Positions 1 to 9,121 of a stretch of DNA of 64,000 nucleotides are shown one piece after another. The notes beneath the pieces were generated by a model. The model was given only the letters and a program-made list of their open reading frames with translations, was not told where the DNA came from and ran no database searches. Source of the stretch: Pseudomonas sp. PB101 (GTDB taxonomy: Bacteria > Pseudomonadota > Gammaproteobacteria > Pseudomonadales > Pseudomonadaceae). Within the stretch, counting starts at the first letter, position 1, and every line of letters begins with the position of its first letter. A program made the position numbers and the translations under genes. Location of the stretch: contig NZ_RWIR01000092.1 in assembly GCF_009764265.1 (NCBI RefSeq), forward strand, positions 426,581-490,580. Direction: 5' to 3'.

Positions 1-514
1 CAATCAATGCCGTATAGCTCAACTGATCCTTGGCGTTGGCCAACTGCGCCTGGGCGGCGCTCAAGGCACTCTGACTACTGTGCAAGGCGGCCTGGGCCGA
101 GTCGTATTCACTCTGGCTGGTGTAGCCCTTGGGCAGGAGTTTTTGCTGACGCACGAATGCCGCCGCGCTCTGCTTGACCCGCGCCTGTTCGGCGACCACT
201 TGTGCCTGGGCCGAGTCGACGCTGGTCTGCAGATCCTTGGGATCGAGCCGGGCGAGCACTTGCTTGGCGGTCACACGATCGCCAACGTCAACCGAGCGCT
301 GGATGATCTTGCCACCGACGCGAAAGGACAGCTCCGTCTGTACCCGCGCCTGGATATCACCGGTGAGGGTGACCGAGGCCGCGTAATCCGCTGGTTTGAC
401 GACCTGCACGAACACCCGTGGCAGGTATTCCTGTACGGGCTTTTTCTCGTCGCAAGCCGTCAGCAGGGTGACGACACTCAAGGCCATTACTACTTTCAAT
501 CCGGGAACCACCAT
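1..514 (-). CDS. RND efflux periplasmic adaptor lipoprotein (5' part, cut by window edge)
   Basis: This is the N-terminal part (about 171 residues) of a membrane-fusion protein that would link an inner-membrane RND pump to an outer-membrane channel. Translation from the ATG at 514 gives a short hydrophobic signal ending in LLTAC, a lipobox, so the mature protein is predicted to be a periplasmic lipoprotein. It is followed by the YLPRVFVQ strand and a barrel/lipoyl region (GDIQARVQTELSFRVGGKI, then DVGDRVTAKQVLARLDP), then a Gln/Ala-rich alpha-hairpin running off the window. These are standard HlyD/AcrA-family features. The pump gene should lie beyond position 1. Substrate cannot be told from this fragment. 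Confidence 0.85.
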   Translation of the reverse strand, partial: MVVPGLKVVMALSVVTLLTACDEKKPVQEYLPRVFVQVVKPADYAASVTLTGDIQARVQTELSFRVGGKIIQRSVDVGDRVTAKQVLARLDPKDLQTSVDSAQAQVVAEQARVKQSAAAFVRQQKLLPKGYTSQSEYDSAQAALHSSQSALSAAQAQLANAKDQLSYTALI

Positions 515-691
515 GCAAACTCCTTGGCCTTTTTCATGTACAACACGACAGAGAGCTTAGAACAGGATTGGAACCTTGCACGAGCGTCTTATGAAGAAAA
601 AGTTCACACCTTTTTACCCTTGAAACAGTTGCAATAGACACCTGTGCATGCCTGACAATGAGCCACGGTCGATCCCGCCTCAGGAACTCAC

Positions 692-1888
692 ATGCTCAAA
701 ACCCTCGCGGTGGCCAATTACCGCTCGATCAACAAACTGGTGATCCCGCTGGGCCGGCTGAATCTGATTACCGGGCCCAACGGCAGCGGCAAATCCAACC
801 TTTACCGCGCGCTGCGCCTGCTGGCGGAAACCGCCCACGGTGGCGTGATCAATGCCTTGGCCCGTGAAGGTGGCCTGGATTCGACCTTTTGGGCCGGGCC
901 GGAAAACATCAGCCGACGCATGCGCAACGGCGAAGTCGCCATCGAGCCCAGCGTGCGCCAGGGCGTCAAACGCCTGCGCCTGGGGTTTGCGGGAGAGGAT
1001 TTCGGCTACTCGATCAGCCTCGGCCTGCCCGATTCCAATGGTCATTTCATGCTGCCCGGACGCAGCACGCCGACACCGTCTTATTTCAGCCTCGACCCGC
1101 AGATCAAGCGGGAATGCCTGTGGGCTGGTGCGTTCTATCGCCCGGCCAGTCTGCTGGTCGACCGTGACGGTCCGATGATCCGCGCCCGCGCCAACCGCAA
1201 GTGGGATGTACTGGCGCAGCACACGCCGATGTTCGACAGCCTGTTCGACCAGGTCGGCAGCCTGCGCAACTCTCCGGAAGTGCTGGAGATGCGCGAGTTC
1301 ATCCGCCGCTGGCGTTTTTATGATCACTTTCGCAGCGACGCCGAGGCTCCGGCCCGTCAACCGCAACTGGGCACCCGCACGCCGGTGCTGCATCACGACG
1401 GACGCGATCTGGCGGCGGCCTTGCAGACGATCATCGAAATTGGCGATCAAGAGGCGTTGCAGGCCGCCATCAGCGACGCCTTTCCCGGCGCGCGACTGAA
1501 TATCGAACCGCTGCCGGGAGGCCGCTTTACCATCGAGTTCTTTCAGGAAGGTTTGTTGCGACCGCTGTCGGCCGCCGAATTGTCGGACGGAACCTTGCGT
1601 TATCTGCTGCTGGTCGCGGCGCTGCTGACACCTCGGCCGCCAACGCTGATGGTACTGAACGAGCCGGAAACCAGCCTGCATCCGGACCTGCTGCCCGCAC
1701 TGGCGCGCCTGATCATTCGCGCCTCGGAGCAGTGCCAGGTGTGGGTGGTGTCCCATGCCCGACGCTTGATTTCGGCATTGCAGCAGGACCCCGACTGCAA
1801 CTGCATCGTGCTGGAGAAAAATCTCGGCCAGACTGCAATTGTCGGCCAGCGCATGCTCGATGAACCCGCATGGTATTGGCCGGATTGA
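692..1888 (+). CDS. AAA-family ATPase (RecF/SMC-like, AAA_21 type)
   Basis: A 398-residue soluble ATPase of the ABC/SMC-like type often annotated as a predicted ATPase. The N-terminus has the strand plus Walker A typical of these proteins (RSINKLVIPLGRLNLITG, then GPNGSGKSN at residues 28-36). The C-terminal half carries a signature-like LSDGTLRYL and a Walker B/D-loop region LMVLNEPETSLHPDLL. The usual Asp of LDEPE is Asn here. A switch His follows in WVVSHARRLI. No nuclease or TOPRIM domain is seen. The start has an AGGAA about 7 bases upstream. It stands alone, divergent from the efflux adaptor, and its cellular role is unknown. Confidence 0.8.
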   Translation: MLKTLAVANYRSINKLVIPLGRLNLITGPNGSGKSNLYRALRLLAETAHGGVINALAREGGLDSTFWAGPENISRRMRNGEVAIEPSVRQGVKRLRLGFAGEDFGYSISLGLPDSNGHFMLPGRSTPTPSYFSLDPQIKRECLWAGAFYRPASLLVDRDGPMIRARANRKWDVLAQHTPMFDSLFDQVGSLRNSPEVLEMREFIRRWRFYDHFRSDAEAPARQPQLGTRTPVLHHDGRDLAAALQTIIEIGDQEALQAAISDAFPGARLNIEPLPGGRFTIEFFQEGLLRPLSAAELSDGTLRYLLLVAALLTPRPPTLMVLNEPETSLHPDLLPALARLIIRASEQCQVWVVSHARRLISALQQDPDCNCIVLEKNLGQTAIVGQRMLDEPAWYWPD

Positions 1889-2027
1889 ACGGCGCGTGAT
1901 TTGCCGGGACGCTGGATGACGTCTATTTTCCCTTGCGCCGCAGGAAGGATCTTTTTTTCGAAACACAACTCCAAGGACGAACCACTTTTGGCCAGACTCA
2001 CGGCCAGAACCTCACAAGGACGAGAAC

Positions 2028-2123
2028 ATGGCAGACAAGCAAACGCCGCAACGGCTGGATCCGCAGGACATTCTGAAACTCTTGATGGCGTTGCGCAGGG
2101 CCCTGGAGGCCAGGCCGGCCTGA
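2028..2123 (+). CDS. Possible 31-residue peptide
   Basis: A short open frame with ATG at 2028, preceded by AAGGACG at 5-6 bases spacing, encodes MADKQTPQRLDPQDILKLLM and ends ALRRALEARPA. The predicted product is a hydrophilic N-terminus followed by one amphipathic helix. It sits in the gap between the AAA ATPase and a REP pair. Codon choice looks like that of the neighbouring genes. I do not recognise a family. The good ribosome binding site is the main support, and it may be a chance frame. Confidence 0.4.
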   Translation: MADKQTPQRLDPQDILKLLMALRRALEARPA

Positions 2124-2134
2124 GTGCTTTTGAT

Positions 2135-2259
2135 CTTGTGGCGAGGGGGCTTGCCCCCGTTGGGCTGCGAAGCGGCCCCATGTAACCTCCAAAAATCTTA
2201 ATGACGCACCTTGGGCGAATGCTGCGCATTCGAACGGGGGCAAGCCCCCTCGCCACAAA
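2135..2259. repeat. REP pair (GGCGAGGGGGCTTGCCCCCG type)
   Basis: Two inverted copies of a REP element lie in the intergenic gap. The left copy (2135-2161) reads CTTGTGGCGAGGGGGCTTGC and the right copy (2233-2259) is its complement. Each copy can form its own hairpin and the pair can form a larger one. The core differs from the GTGGGAGC type used elsewhere in the window. Confidence 0.8.
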
Positions 2260-2291
2260 AGCGTCCTCGCCACTGGTAAACCAACACACAT

Positions 2292-2328
2292 AAAAAAACG
2301 CCGACGCTATTGATAGCCGTCGGCGTTT
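2292..2328 (-). terminator. Rho-independent terminator of the metQ-like gene
   Basis: On the minus strand an 11-bp stem AAACGCCGACG/CGTCGGCGTTT with an 11-nt loop is followed by a run of seven T. It lies about 30 bases past the stop codon at 2357. Confidence 0.85.
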
Positions 2329-2356
2329 GAAACCTTGAAGGGGCTTGCTTCGCGAA

Positions 2357-3139
2357 TCAGAACGCCGGCAGTACCGCGCCGCTGTACTTCTTCTCGATGA
2401 AGGCTTTCACTTCCGGGCTGGTCAGGGCCTTGGCCAGTTTCTGGATGGCAACGCTGTCCTTGTTGTCCGGACGGGCCACCAGGAAGTTCACGTAAGGCGA
2501 ATCGGCACCTTCGATCACCAGGGCGTCTTTAGCCGGGTTCAGACCCGCTTCCAGTGCGTAGTTGGTGTTGATCATGTCCAGGTCGACTTGATCCAGCACG
2601 CGCGGCAGCATGGCCGATTCAAGCTCCTTGAACTTGAAGTTGTGCGGGTTCTTGGCGATGTCTTTCGGCGTGGCCAGGGCGTTTTTCGGGTCTTTCAACT
2701 CGATCAGGCCAGCCTTCTGCAGCAGGATCAGGGCACGGCCGCTGTTGCTGCCTTCATTCGGGATGGCAATGGTCGCGCCGTCCTTGAGCTCAGCCAGGGT
2801 TTTGACTTTCTTCGAGTAGCCGCCGAAAGGCTCAACGTGTACGCCGATCACAGTGACCAGGTTGGTGCCTTTGCCTTCGTTGAAGCTTTTCAGGTACGGC
2901 AGGGTCTGGAAGTAGTTGGCGTCCAGGCGCTTCTGGTCGACCTGCACGTTCGGCTGAACGTAATCGGTGAAGACCTTGATTTCCAGGTCCACACCTTCCT
3001 TGGCGAGGGTTGGCTTGATCAGCTCAAGAATCTCGGCGTGTGGAACCGGGGTTGCCGCAACCACCAGTTTTTCGCCAGCCTGGGCCAGGCCCGCAGTGAG
3101 GGCAGCCGCCAGCGCGGTGAACAACAGAACCTTTTTCAT
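2357..3139 (-). CDS. metQ: MetQ/NlpA-family ABC substrate-binding protein (orphan)
   Basis: A 260-residue periplasmic binding protein of the NlpA family, which usually binds D/L-methionine for MetNI transporters. A Sec signal peptide (MKKVLLFTALAAALTAGLAQ) ends with AQA/G and has no lipobox Cys, so it should be soluble in the periplasm. Family landmarks are VAATPVPHAEILE, FTDYVQPNVQV, RLDANYFQTLPYL, IPNEGSNSGRALILLQKAG and the C-terminal VNFLVARPDN. AAGGAC lies 7 bases before the ATG. No metN or metI is nearby, so it would have to use a permease and ATPase encoded elsewhere. Given the sulfur genes in the window, a role in organic-sulfur scavenging is plausible, but this is inference. Confidence 0.85.
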   Translation of the reverse strand: MKKVLLFTALAAALTAGLAQAGEKLVVAATPVPHAEILELIKPTLAKEGVDLEIKVFTDYVQPNVQVDQKRLDANYFQTLPYLKSFNEGKGTNLVTVIGVHVEPFGGYSKKVKTLAELKDGATIAIPNEGSNSGRALILLQKAGLIELKDPKNALATPKDIAKNPHNFKFKELESAMLPRVLDQVDLDMINTNYALEAGLNPAKDALVIEGADSPYVNFLVARPDNKDSVAIQKLAKALTSPEVKAFIEKKYSGAVLPAF

Positions 3140-3317
3140 GCAGTGTCCTTATCGAAAATCACAGTCGCTTGTGGCGACGGCTTGAAAACGAGAGTGCCAG
3201 TGAAGTGCTATCGCTGGAGTGAAGCGGACGATACCGGGATTTTTTATTCCCGAACAATAACTTTTATTCAAGTTGATATTCCATTTTGAAAGCATAGAGA
3301 TCTCTGGTCATCCCTGT

Positions 3318-6300
3318 TCAAATACCGCGCAGCTTGATGATCTGCTCGCCAATCTCATGGGTGAATGACTCCAGAGCGTCCAGCGCATCGCTACGAAACT
3401 TCTGGGCGCTGAAATCCTCCGCCAGTGATGGCCAGTAGTCTTGAAGCAATGCGTCGGCTTTGGCCGCGTACTGATCCGAATTCGCGACCACGAATGCTGA
3501 TTTGGCAGCGATACCCACCCCGCTGGTGACCGTTTTTGCCGTCAACACGTTGGTTAGCCGGCTCTGTAGTTTCACCGTGCTTCTCAATGCCTCATTTGCC
3601 GTGGAAACAGCGCCGTATAAACGCCGCCCCACCGCCACCCGCGCTGCCCCTCGCTGTGCAGCCACCACGTCTGCCAGGGAGCCCACACTTTTCGTCAACG
3701 CAAAGCCAATGCCTTTACTGCCGATTTTTGCAACCGCGCTGGCCCCGAACGACACCACTCCCAGCGCTATCGACGAGTAGGTCAATATCTGGGCGCCAAC
3801 GGTATCCGGAGCCAGCTCATCGACAATCGCCGAGGCAATTGAAACCGTCGCGGAAATGACCTCCAGGGTTAAAAAGGCCAAGGCGTTGGCCGAGATCGGC
3901 ACGAGTGGTGCGGTTGCGCCCACGGTCACGACTGTCAGGGCAATCGCGGCGGCGGCCAGGGCGGCGGTCACTCCGATTTTCACCCACCCCAGGGTCGAGA
4001 TATGCCCGGTGGGATCCTTGAGATTGACCGGATCGCCCAGACAATAGGCATAGGCATTGATGCCACCACCCTCAAAGGGGCTCCAACTGTCGGGGCTGTG
4101 AAATCGCATCAATCGGGGGTTGTAGGCCCGATACCCCCTGCCGAGCAGATAGCACCCGGTTGAAGGGTCCAGTCGCTCGCCCTGAAACCCCAGCAGGGCG
4201 CCAAGTCCGCTCGTTGCCGGGCGATCACCATAAGGTACGTAGGACAAAACAGGTTCGTCTTGAGGTCCAAGGCGCGCAACGGCCGTACCCTGACCATCCG
4301 TGACAAACAAGACGACGTCGTCACCTTGCTGTTCGGCCAAGAACTTGCCATCGCCTGCCAGCAGACTGCGGCGATGGTTACCCGAGACTTCGCTGCACAG
4401 CGCATGTTCGCTATGGAAAAGCCTGATCAACTCTGCGGATTCTGCAGCCACCGCATGCAATTGATCCTCACCGTCGAACTGATAGTGCGTACGACCGCCA
4501 GCGCTGGCCACACTTTCGAGCCGACTCAGTGCGTCATACCTGAACGTGCGCCCCTGGTTATCGTTGAGCAGATTACCGTTGGCATCGTATTCGAAACTCA
4601 CCTGCCCGGGCTGATAGTGCGCGTGACTGTGCGTCATTGAGCTCAACTGGGTTTTATCAGGACGATCGTAGGAAAACCTGCACAGGTTCTCCTCCCCATC
4701 GAACCCCGTACGCACCGTCAACAGGTTGTCGAGGTGGTCGTAGGTGAACGCCTGAAAATCAATGCGTTTCCCCCAGGCATCGATTGGTGCCTGCGTGCCT
4801 TCACAGTCATAGCGCACCAGGCGCCCGCGGCTGTCGTAGGCGAAGACTTCTGTACGTGACTGCGCACCGGACACCAGCGATCGCTGCTGAAGTTTGTCAT
4901 CGGCCCCAAATACTTGAAGGATTTCCAGGCGAGATCCGTCGCCGAACTGCGAAATACGCCGGACCTCACGACCGAACTCATCGTGAACCAAGGTGGTCGT
5001 CAGCGAACGTTTCGAGGCGGTGTCCTCGACACTCAATGTCAGCAACTGGCCCTGGGGCCCGTAGGCGTACTTCGCCAGAACCGGTCCCTGCCGTATTTCC
5101 ACGGGCCGCGCCGCAGCGTCATGGAGGTAAGTGGTTTCTACATCGTTGACATCGGTAAAGCTGATGGGCAGCCCATTCAATGAATGGGTAGTGGCAGTGC
5201 CGAAGCGGCCTTCGCTGGAGATCCACTCCCGGGACTTTTCCTTGCCCGACCCGGAGTACTCAAACCGGCGCTGAATGGCAGGGCTGGAAGTTTCGACGAG
5301 CTGCCCGGTCAATGGATCAAATCGATACCTGGCTGATTCAGCGTGACCGCCCATCCGCGCGGTCACTGCCCCGTTGAGCATGGGATCAAGGGCGAACCTG
5401 AAAACATCGCCCGCCGCCGTCACTTGCTGCAAAGCTTGAGCGCCACCCCCCTCATAGGTCCTGGTTTCGGTCCTGCCGCCGACGGTCGTACCGGTGACAC
5501 GCAACAAACCGTCATAAGTCCGGGTGCCCAACACGTAGTCATCGGCACTGATTTCAATCGGATGATCCCCCGTGCTCAGGGGGTCATACTTTTTTTTTAT
5601 CGAAGTACCATCCGGTAGAGTCGTCTCGACCAGACGCCCGTAAAGGTCATAACGGAAGCTCGTTTCAAATCCCGCCTCGTTGGTTTGCGTCAGGCAACGC
5701 CCAAGTCCGTCGTAGGTAAAAGTCGCGATAACAGTGACCACACCTTGGGAGTCGATGCGTTCTTCCCGATCCGGCTTACCGAACACGTTCAATACGGAAC
5801 GGGTTTTGCCGGCGCCGTCGAGCCAGCGAGTTCGAGTCAATGAAACCGGGTCAAACACATCATTCACCGCGACACCGTCAGGACCTACCGTTCTGCATAC
5901 ACGCCCCCAGCCGTCGTGGCTGTAGGTCGTGGTTGATTCGGTGGCCTTGCCATCGGACCAGTCCTGGCTGGCTTCGCTCACCAGTCGACCAAAATTGTCG
6001 TAGTGGGCTTCATAGGTCAGGCGTAATGGCCTGTCGGCTGAGTCGAAATCCTGAACCTTGACCTTGGTCGTGCGCCCGACCCCGTCGAGCCATATCTTGC
6101 TCAGCACTCCCCGTATGTTGGTGATGCCGATGGTCGCGCCGTCCTCTGACTGGCTATCGCCGTAGAATTCAGTGATGCGTGACGCGATATCCGTCCCATC
6201 GAATGCCGCCGTCTCGCGAACGACACGGTTGAGATTGTCGTACTCCTTCAACAACTCATTGCCGCCACCATCCCGAAGCTTGACCTCCTGCCCGATAAAT

Positions 6301-8024
6301 CGGTCATGCCAGACTTTGCGCTCATGCCTTGCGCCACCCACGTACAATTGTTGAAGGGTTTTTACCCAATCTCCTTCAATTGAATATTGGAATTCGAGAC
6401 GGCGATTGCCGTTGTGCCCGGCTTGCGAGCGACTCTTGAGGCGACCGTAAAACGTATCGCTGGCATCATCGATGTATTCGAATCGAGTATCCACGCATAG
6501 CGTATTGCTCCCGCCTTCAAACAGCCTTTCGCTTTGAGGCAACAAGAACCGATGACCGCCTTCGCGCATGGAGGGCACGTCAATGTAGGAAAAACGGACA
6601 ATGACCGTCGGCGCCGGGGCAAAATCAGGTGAAGGCGTGACCGATCGCTCCTTCAATGCCGTGATGAAGCCCAGTGGATTGCGGGGGCAACCTTCGGCAC
6701 CTTCGGCCGGATAATAGACGTAGTCCTCCCGGGCTCCGCTCGGATTGATCTGCGTTAGCAGATTGCCGAATTCATCATAGGTTGTATGGGTGGTTTCGGT
6801 TCGGCGCGTGGCGTTCGCGAAAGTATCGACATAACTGACGACAGCTGTTTTCTGCAGTTGGAAATAGGCGGGCTGACCGGAAAAGTCCAGACCGTCGACA
6901 TCGTGATAATCAACCGTTTTTTGCTGCACCTTGCCGTTGGAAATGGACTTTTCCGAGATCATCAGGTGAAAGCGGTTGTAGGTTCTTTCGATGCGACTCA
7001 GTTCAACCGCATTAACACCCTCCCCCCTGACCAGGCGTTCGGTGGAGGAGTAGGTGTAAGGTCCTTTGTGCCCATGCAGATGGTCCCCGTCCTGCGCCCA
7101 ACGAAGTCCCGATTGATAGCCGAGGAAATTTTTGTCGGAGTAGTCATAGACACGGGTGATCGTCGGCAACCCTGTACCCGGCACCAGAACACTGCGCCGC
7201 ACCGCCGGCAAGGCATTGATCGGTGCCCCGAGCGGCAAGCGATGCTGCTGAGGAGCGTACTCGATACGCTCGACACTGCCCGCCGGCGCGCGGACATCCG
7301 TCATGACCAGAAAACCATCGTGTAGCTGGTAATCGAATGACCATGCAAGGTGGTCGGCAGAACCGTGATCAAGGGTTATCTGCCGAAGCCAGCCATTGCG
7401 AACCGCCAAAACAAATTTTAAGCGTCTTGGCGGATGATCAGGCCATACGGTAATGCTGGGAGGTTGATCATTGGTTCCATGACTCAGGGCCACGACGCGG
7501 TGTTGCTGATCATGAATTTCGTGCAGGACGCGACGGCCCCGTACCAACCTGTATTTCAGACTGATCGAGCGCCCTTCGTTGGAGTAGACATGTTCGGGCA
7601 ACCATTCGTCATAGGTTTCGTCCGGCCTGGTCAACCTCTCGATCAGACCGTTTTTATGGCTGACAACCAGGTTGTCGCCGTCGAGCGTGACACGAGTGTC
7701 CTGGAGCTTTTTATCCCGGACGATCAACCGCCCTCTGCTGATGTAGACAAGATAAGAAACTCCGCTTGCAAGGGTCAGCTTACGGGTCTTTCGATTGTAG
7801 GAGCTCAAGCCCAATGACCAACCGCGCCCCCAACCGAAATCCGTTGTGCGGAAGCTATCGAATGAAATACTGAAGGGTGTCAGCGGACCGTTTATATTGT
7901 TGGCCACCCACCCCGCGAGATTAATGCATGTACTATAAGAGCCGGTACGGACATCAACTCCAGACTGTATAAATTCAGAAAAATTGAACGCACCGGATTC
8001 CACTTCTGGCATAGCTGTACTCAT
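3318..8024 (-). CDS. Giant RHS/YD-repeat protein with variable C-terminal tail (putative polymorphic toxin)
   Basis: A 1568-residue protein (1570 from the first ATG at 8030). Three ATG codons stand in tandem, and AAGGA abuts the first, so the third (8024) has the best spacing. There is no signal peptide and no PAAR domain. The N-terminus (VDVRTGSYSTCINLAG, then FGWGRGWSLGLSSY) resembles SpvB/TccC-type RHS proteins. Many YD repeats follow (YDGLGRCLTQTNEAGF, YDLYGRLVETTLPDG). The RHS core spans residues 1279-1343 in 1570-numbering, with LLGRGYRAYNPRLMRFHSPD and the terminal DPTGH that usually precedes self-cleavage. The last 227 residues (3318-4001) are unlike the core: three or more strongly hydrophobic stretches, then a helical polar end. 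By family rules this tail is the effector. It lies 26 bases downstream of an unrecognised gene, probably in one operon. Confidence 0.88.
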   Translation of the reverse strand: MSTAMPEVESGAFNFSEFIQSGVDVRTGSYSTCINLAGWVANNINGPLTPFSISFDSFRTTDFGWGRGWSLGLSSYNRKTRKLTLASGVSYLVYISRGRLIVRDKKLQDTRVTLDGDNLVVSHKNGLIERLTRPDETYDEWLPEHVYSNEGRSISLKYRLVRGRRVLHEIHDQQHRVVALSHGTNDQPPSITVWPDHPPRRLKFVLAVRNGWLRQITLDHGSADHLAWSFDYQLHDGFLVMTDVRAPAGSVERIEYAPQQHRLPLGAPINALPAVRRSVLVPGTGLPTITRVYDYSDKNFLGYQSGLRWAQDGDHLHGHKGPYTYSSTERLVRGEGVNAVELSRIERTYNRFHLMISEKSISNGKVQQKTVDYHDVDGLDFSGQPAYFQLQKTAVVSYVDTFANATRRTETTHTTYDEFGNLLTQINPSGAREDYVYYPAEGAEGCPRNPLGFITALKERSVTPSPDFAPAPTVIVRFSYIDVPSMREGGHRFLLPQSERLFEGGSNTLCVDTRFEYIDDASDTFYGRLKSRSQAGHNGNRRLEFQYSIEGDWVKTLQQLYVGGARHERKVWHDRFIGQEVKLRDGGGNELLKEYDNLNRVVRETAAFDGTDIASRITEFYGDSQSEDGATIGITNIRGVLSKIWLDGVGRTTKVKVQDFDSADRPLRLTYEAHYDNFGRLVSEASQDWSDGKATESTTTYSHDGWGRVCRTVGPDGVAVNDVFDPVSLTRTRWLDGAGKTRSVLNVFGKPDREERIDSQGVVTVIATFTYDGLGRCLTQTNEAGFETSFRYDLYGRLVETTLPDGTSIKKKYDPLSTGDHPIEISADDYVLGTRTYDGLLRVTGTTVGGRTETRTYEGGGAQALQQVTAAGDVFRFALDPMLNGAVTARMGGHAESARYRFDPLTGQLVETSSPAIQRRFEYSGSGKEKSREWISSEGRFGTATTHSLNGLPISFTDVNDVETTYLHDAAARPVEIRQGPVLAKYAYGPQGQLLTLSVEDTASKRSLTTTLVHDEFGREVRRISQFGDGSRLEILQVFGADDKLQQRSLVSGAQSRTEVFAYDSRGRLVRYDCEGTQAPIDAWGKRIDFQAFTYDHLDNLLTVRTGFDGEENLCRFSYDRPDKTQLSSMTHSHAHYQPGQVSFEYDANGNLLNDNQGRTFRYDALSRLESVASAGGRTHYQFDGEDQLHAVAAESAELIRLFHSEHALCSEVSGNHRRSLLAGDGKFLAEQQGDDVVLFVTDGQGTAVARLGPQDEPVLSYVPYGDRPATSGLGALLGFQGERLDPSTGCYLLGRGYRAYNPRLMRFHSPDSWSPFEGGGINAYAYCLGDPVNLKDPTGHISTLGWVKIGVTAALAAAAIALTVVTVGATAPLVPISANALAFLTLEVISATVSIASAIVDELAPDTVGAQILTYSSIALGVVSFGASAVAKIGSKGIGFALTKSVGSLADVVAAQRGAARVAVGRRLYGAVSTANEALRSTVKLQSRLTNVLTAKTVTSGVGIAAKSAFVVANSDQYAAKADALLQDYWPSLAEDFSAQKFRSDALDALESFTHEIGEQIIKLRGI

Positions 8025-8056
8025 CATCATTCCTTGACGCTGCAGATACAGTAAAA

Positions 8057-9121
8057 TTAAACAACTTCGATCATCGAAGGGTTTTGGGTGTTCATTGCGA
8101 CGTCGACTTCATGCCTGTTCCCATACATATCCCGAACAAACATCTTCACTGACAATTGATCGTATCGAACTGTGGACGCTCCGCCCTTTTTGGCAAAGTG
8201 CATCAAAAAAGTTACTTTGCCTTGTTCATCATGGTAGGCCGCAATTTGATCGGCTGTTTCCCACAACACCTCCGCGCCGTCATTCGCCTTGAGACCATTA
8301 AAATAGCCAACGGCGTAATACCCGAGATAGTCGGGATGCTCACTGCGTGCCTGCAACACGCCGGCAATCGAGCAATCGACGAATTTTATATGGTGCTGGT
8401 CCACCAACAGGTCCAGGACATATCGATCGACCTTGGCAACGTTCTCTGTCGGTTTCCAGTTGGCGGACAGGTGTTTGACCCTGAACTGCTCTTTTCGATA
8501 GATCGCCGGTGGCACCGTCCTCAGGCTTATATCACCGAATTCCGAGCTTTCTTCCGAATAGAACACCTCGCCATCCGAACGGGTAATGGCCGCAATCAGC
8601 TTGATGGGGTCGGGGGAGTTGCTGCTGACGTAGAATTCCTTGCGAAAGATGGCTTTGCCTCGCACAACGGGGCCATGCAGTTCACCCGTGTGAGGAAACG
8701 GTGCGTACGGCAAGCGTCGCTCCAGCATGCACTTCCACATCGGTTCCTCGCCGTCTCGAATGGTGTCTATCGGCAGGGCTTTGCCGGAATAGGCATCCAG
8801 CAGTTGAATGCTGTCGAACTCGCTTTCGGAGATTCCAACTACCTTTTGCCCATCGCCGACAACTTGCACAACTACCACCAACTTTAACTGCTGATACCCA
8901 TTGGCATAAATTATATTTCCGCCCGAAGTCGAGTAGATTTGAAATCGTTTGATGTCTACCCACTCAGGAAAGTCGGCTTCTTGGGAAGGCAGGGGTGCCA
9001 TCCCCGGGTCCGCAGGCATATAACCCTCGACAAGGGGACTGATATCTTTCAACTCATCGCCGACACCTGGAGCTATCGCAGCATTATTTCCAACAAACTT
9101 CACAGAAAAATCCTTTTTCAT
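8057..9121 (-). CDS. Unrecognised protein encoded just upstream of the RHS gene
   Basis: A 354-residue soluble protein with no signal peptide or membrane segment. I start it at the ATG at 9121 (MKKDFSVKFVGNNAAIAPGV). The frame is open to 9277, but that extension runs into a bidirectional terminator and encodes a Cys-rich low-complexity stretch. No clear Shine-Dalgarno is seen at 9121. The sequence looks all-beta, with repeated short strands and hydrophobic/aromatic alternation: DFPEWVDIKRFQIYSTSGGN, YQQLKLVVVVQVVGDGQKVV, RYDQLSVKMFVRDMYGNRHE. It could be two or three Ig-like or C2-like domains. It is AT-richer than its neighbours. Its position 26 bases before the RHS gene suggests a partner (adaptor, chaperone or delivery protein), but I recognise no family. 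Confidence 0.7.
   Translation of the reverse strand: MKKDFSVKFVGNNAAIAPGVGDELKDISPLVEGYMPADPGMAPLPSQEADFPEWVDIKRFQIYSTSGGNIIYANGYQQLKLVVVVQVVGDGQKVVGISESEFDSIQLLDAYSGKALPIDTIRDGEEPMWKCMLERRLPYAPFPHTGELHGPVVRGKAIFRKEFYVSSNSPDPIKLIAAITRSDGEVFYSEESSEFGDISLRTVPPAIYRKEQFRVKHLSANWKPTENVAKVDRYVLDLLVDQHHIKFVDCSIAGVLQARSEHPDYLGYYAVGYFNGLKANDGAEVLWETADQIAAYHDEQGKVTFLMHFAKKGGASTVRYDQLSVKMFVRDMYGNRHEVDVAMNTQNPSMIEVV

Noticed and set aside
680..1966. A 428-residue open frame on the minus strand
   Set aside because: It is antisense to the AAA ATPase, with Arg/Gln/His-rich translation and no ribosome binding site.
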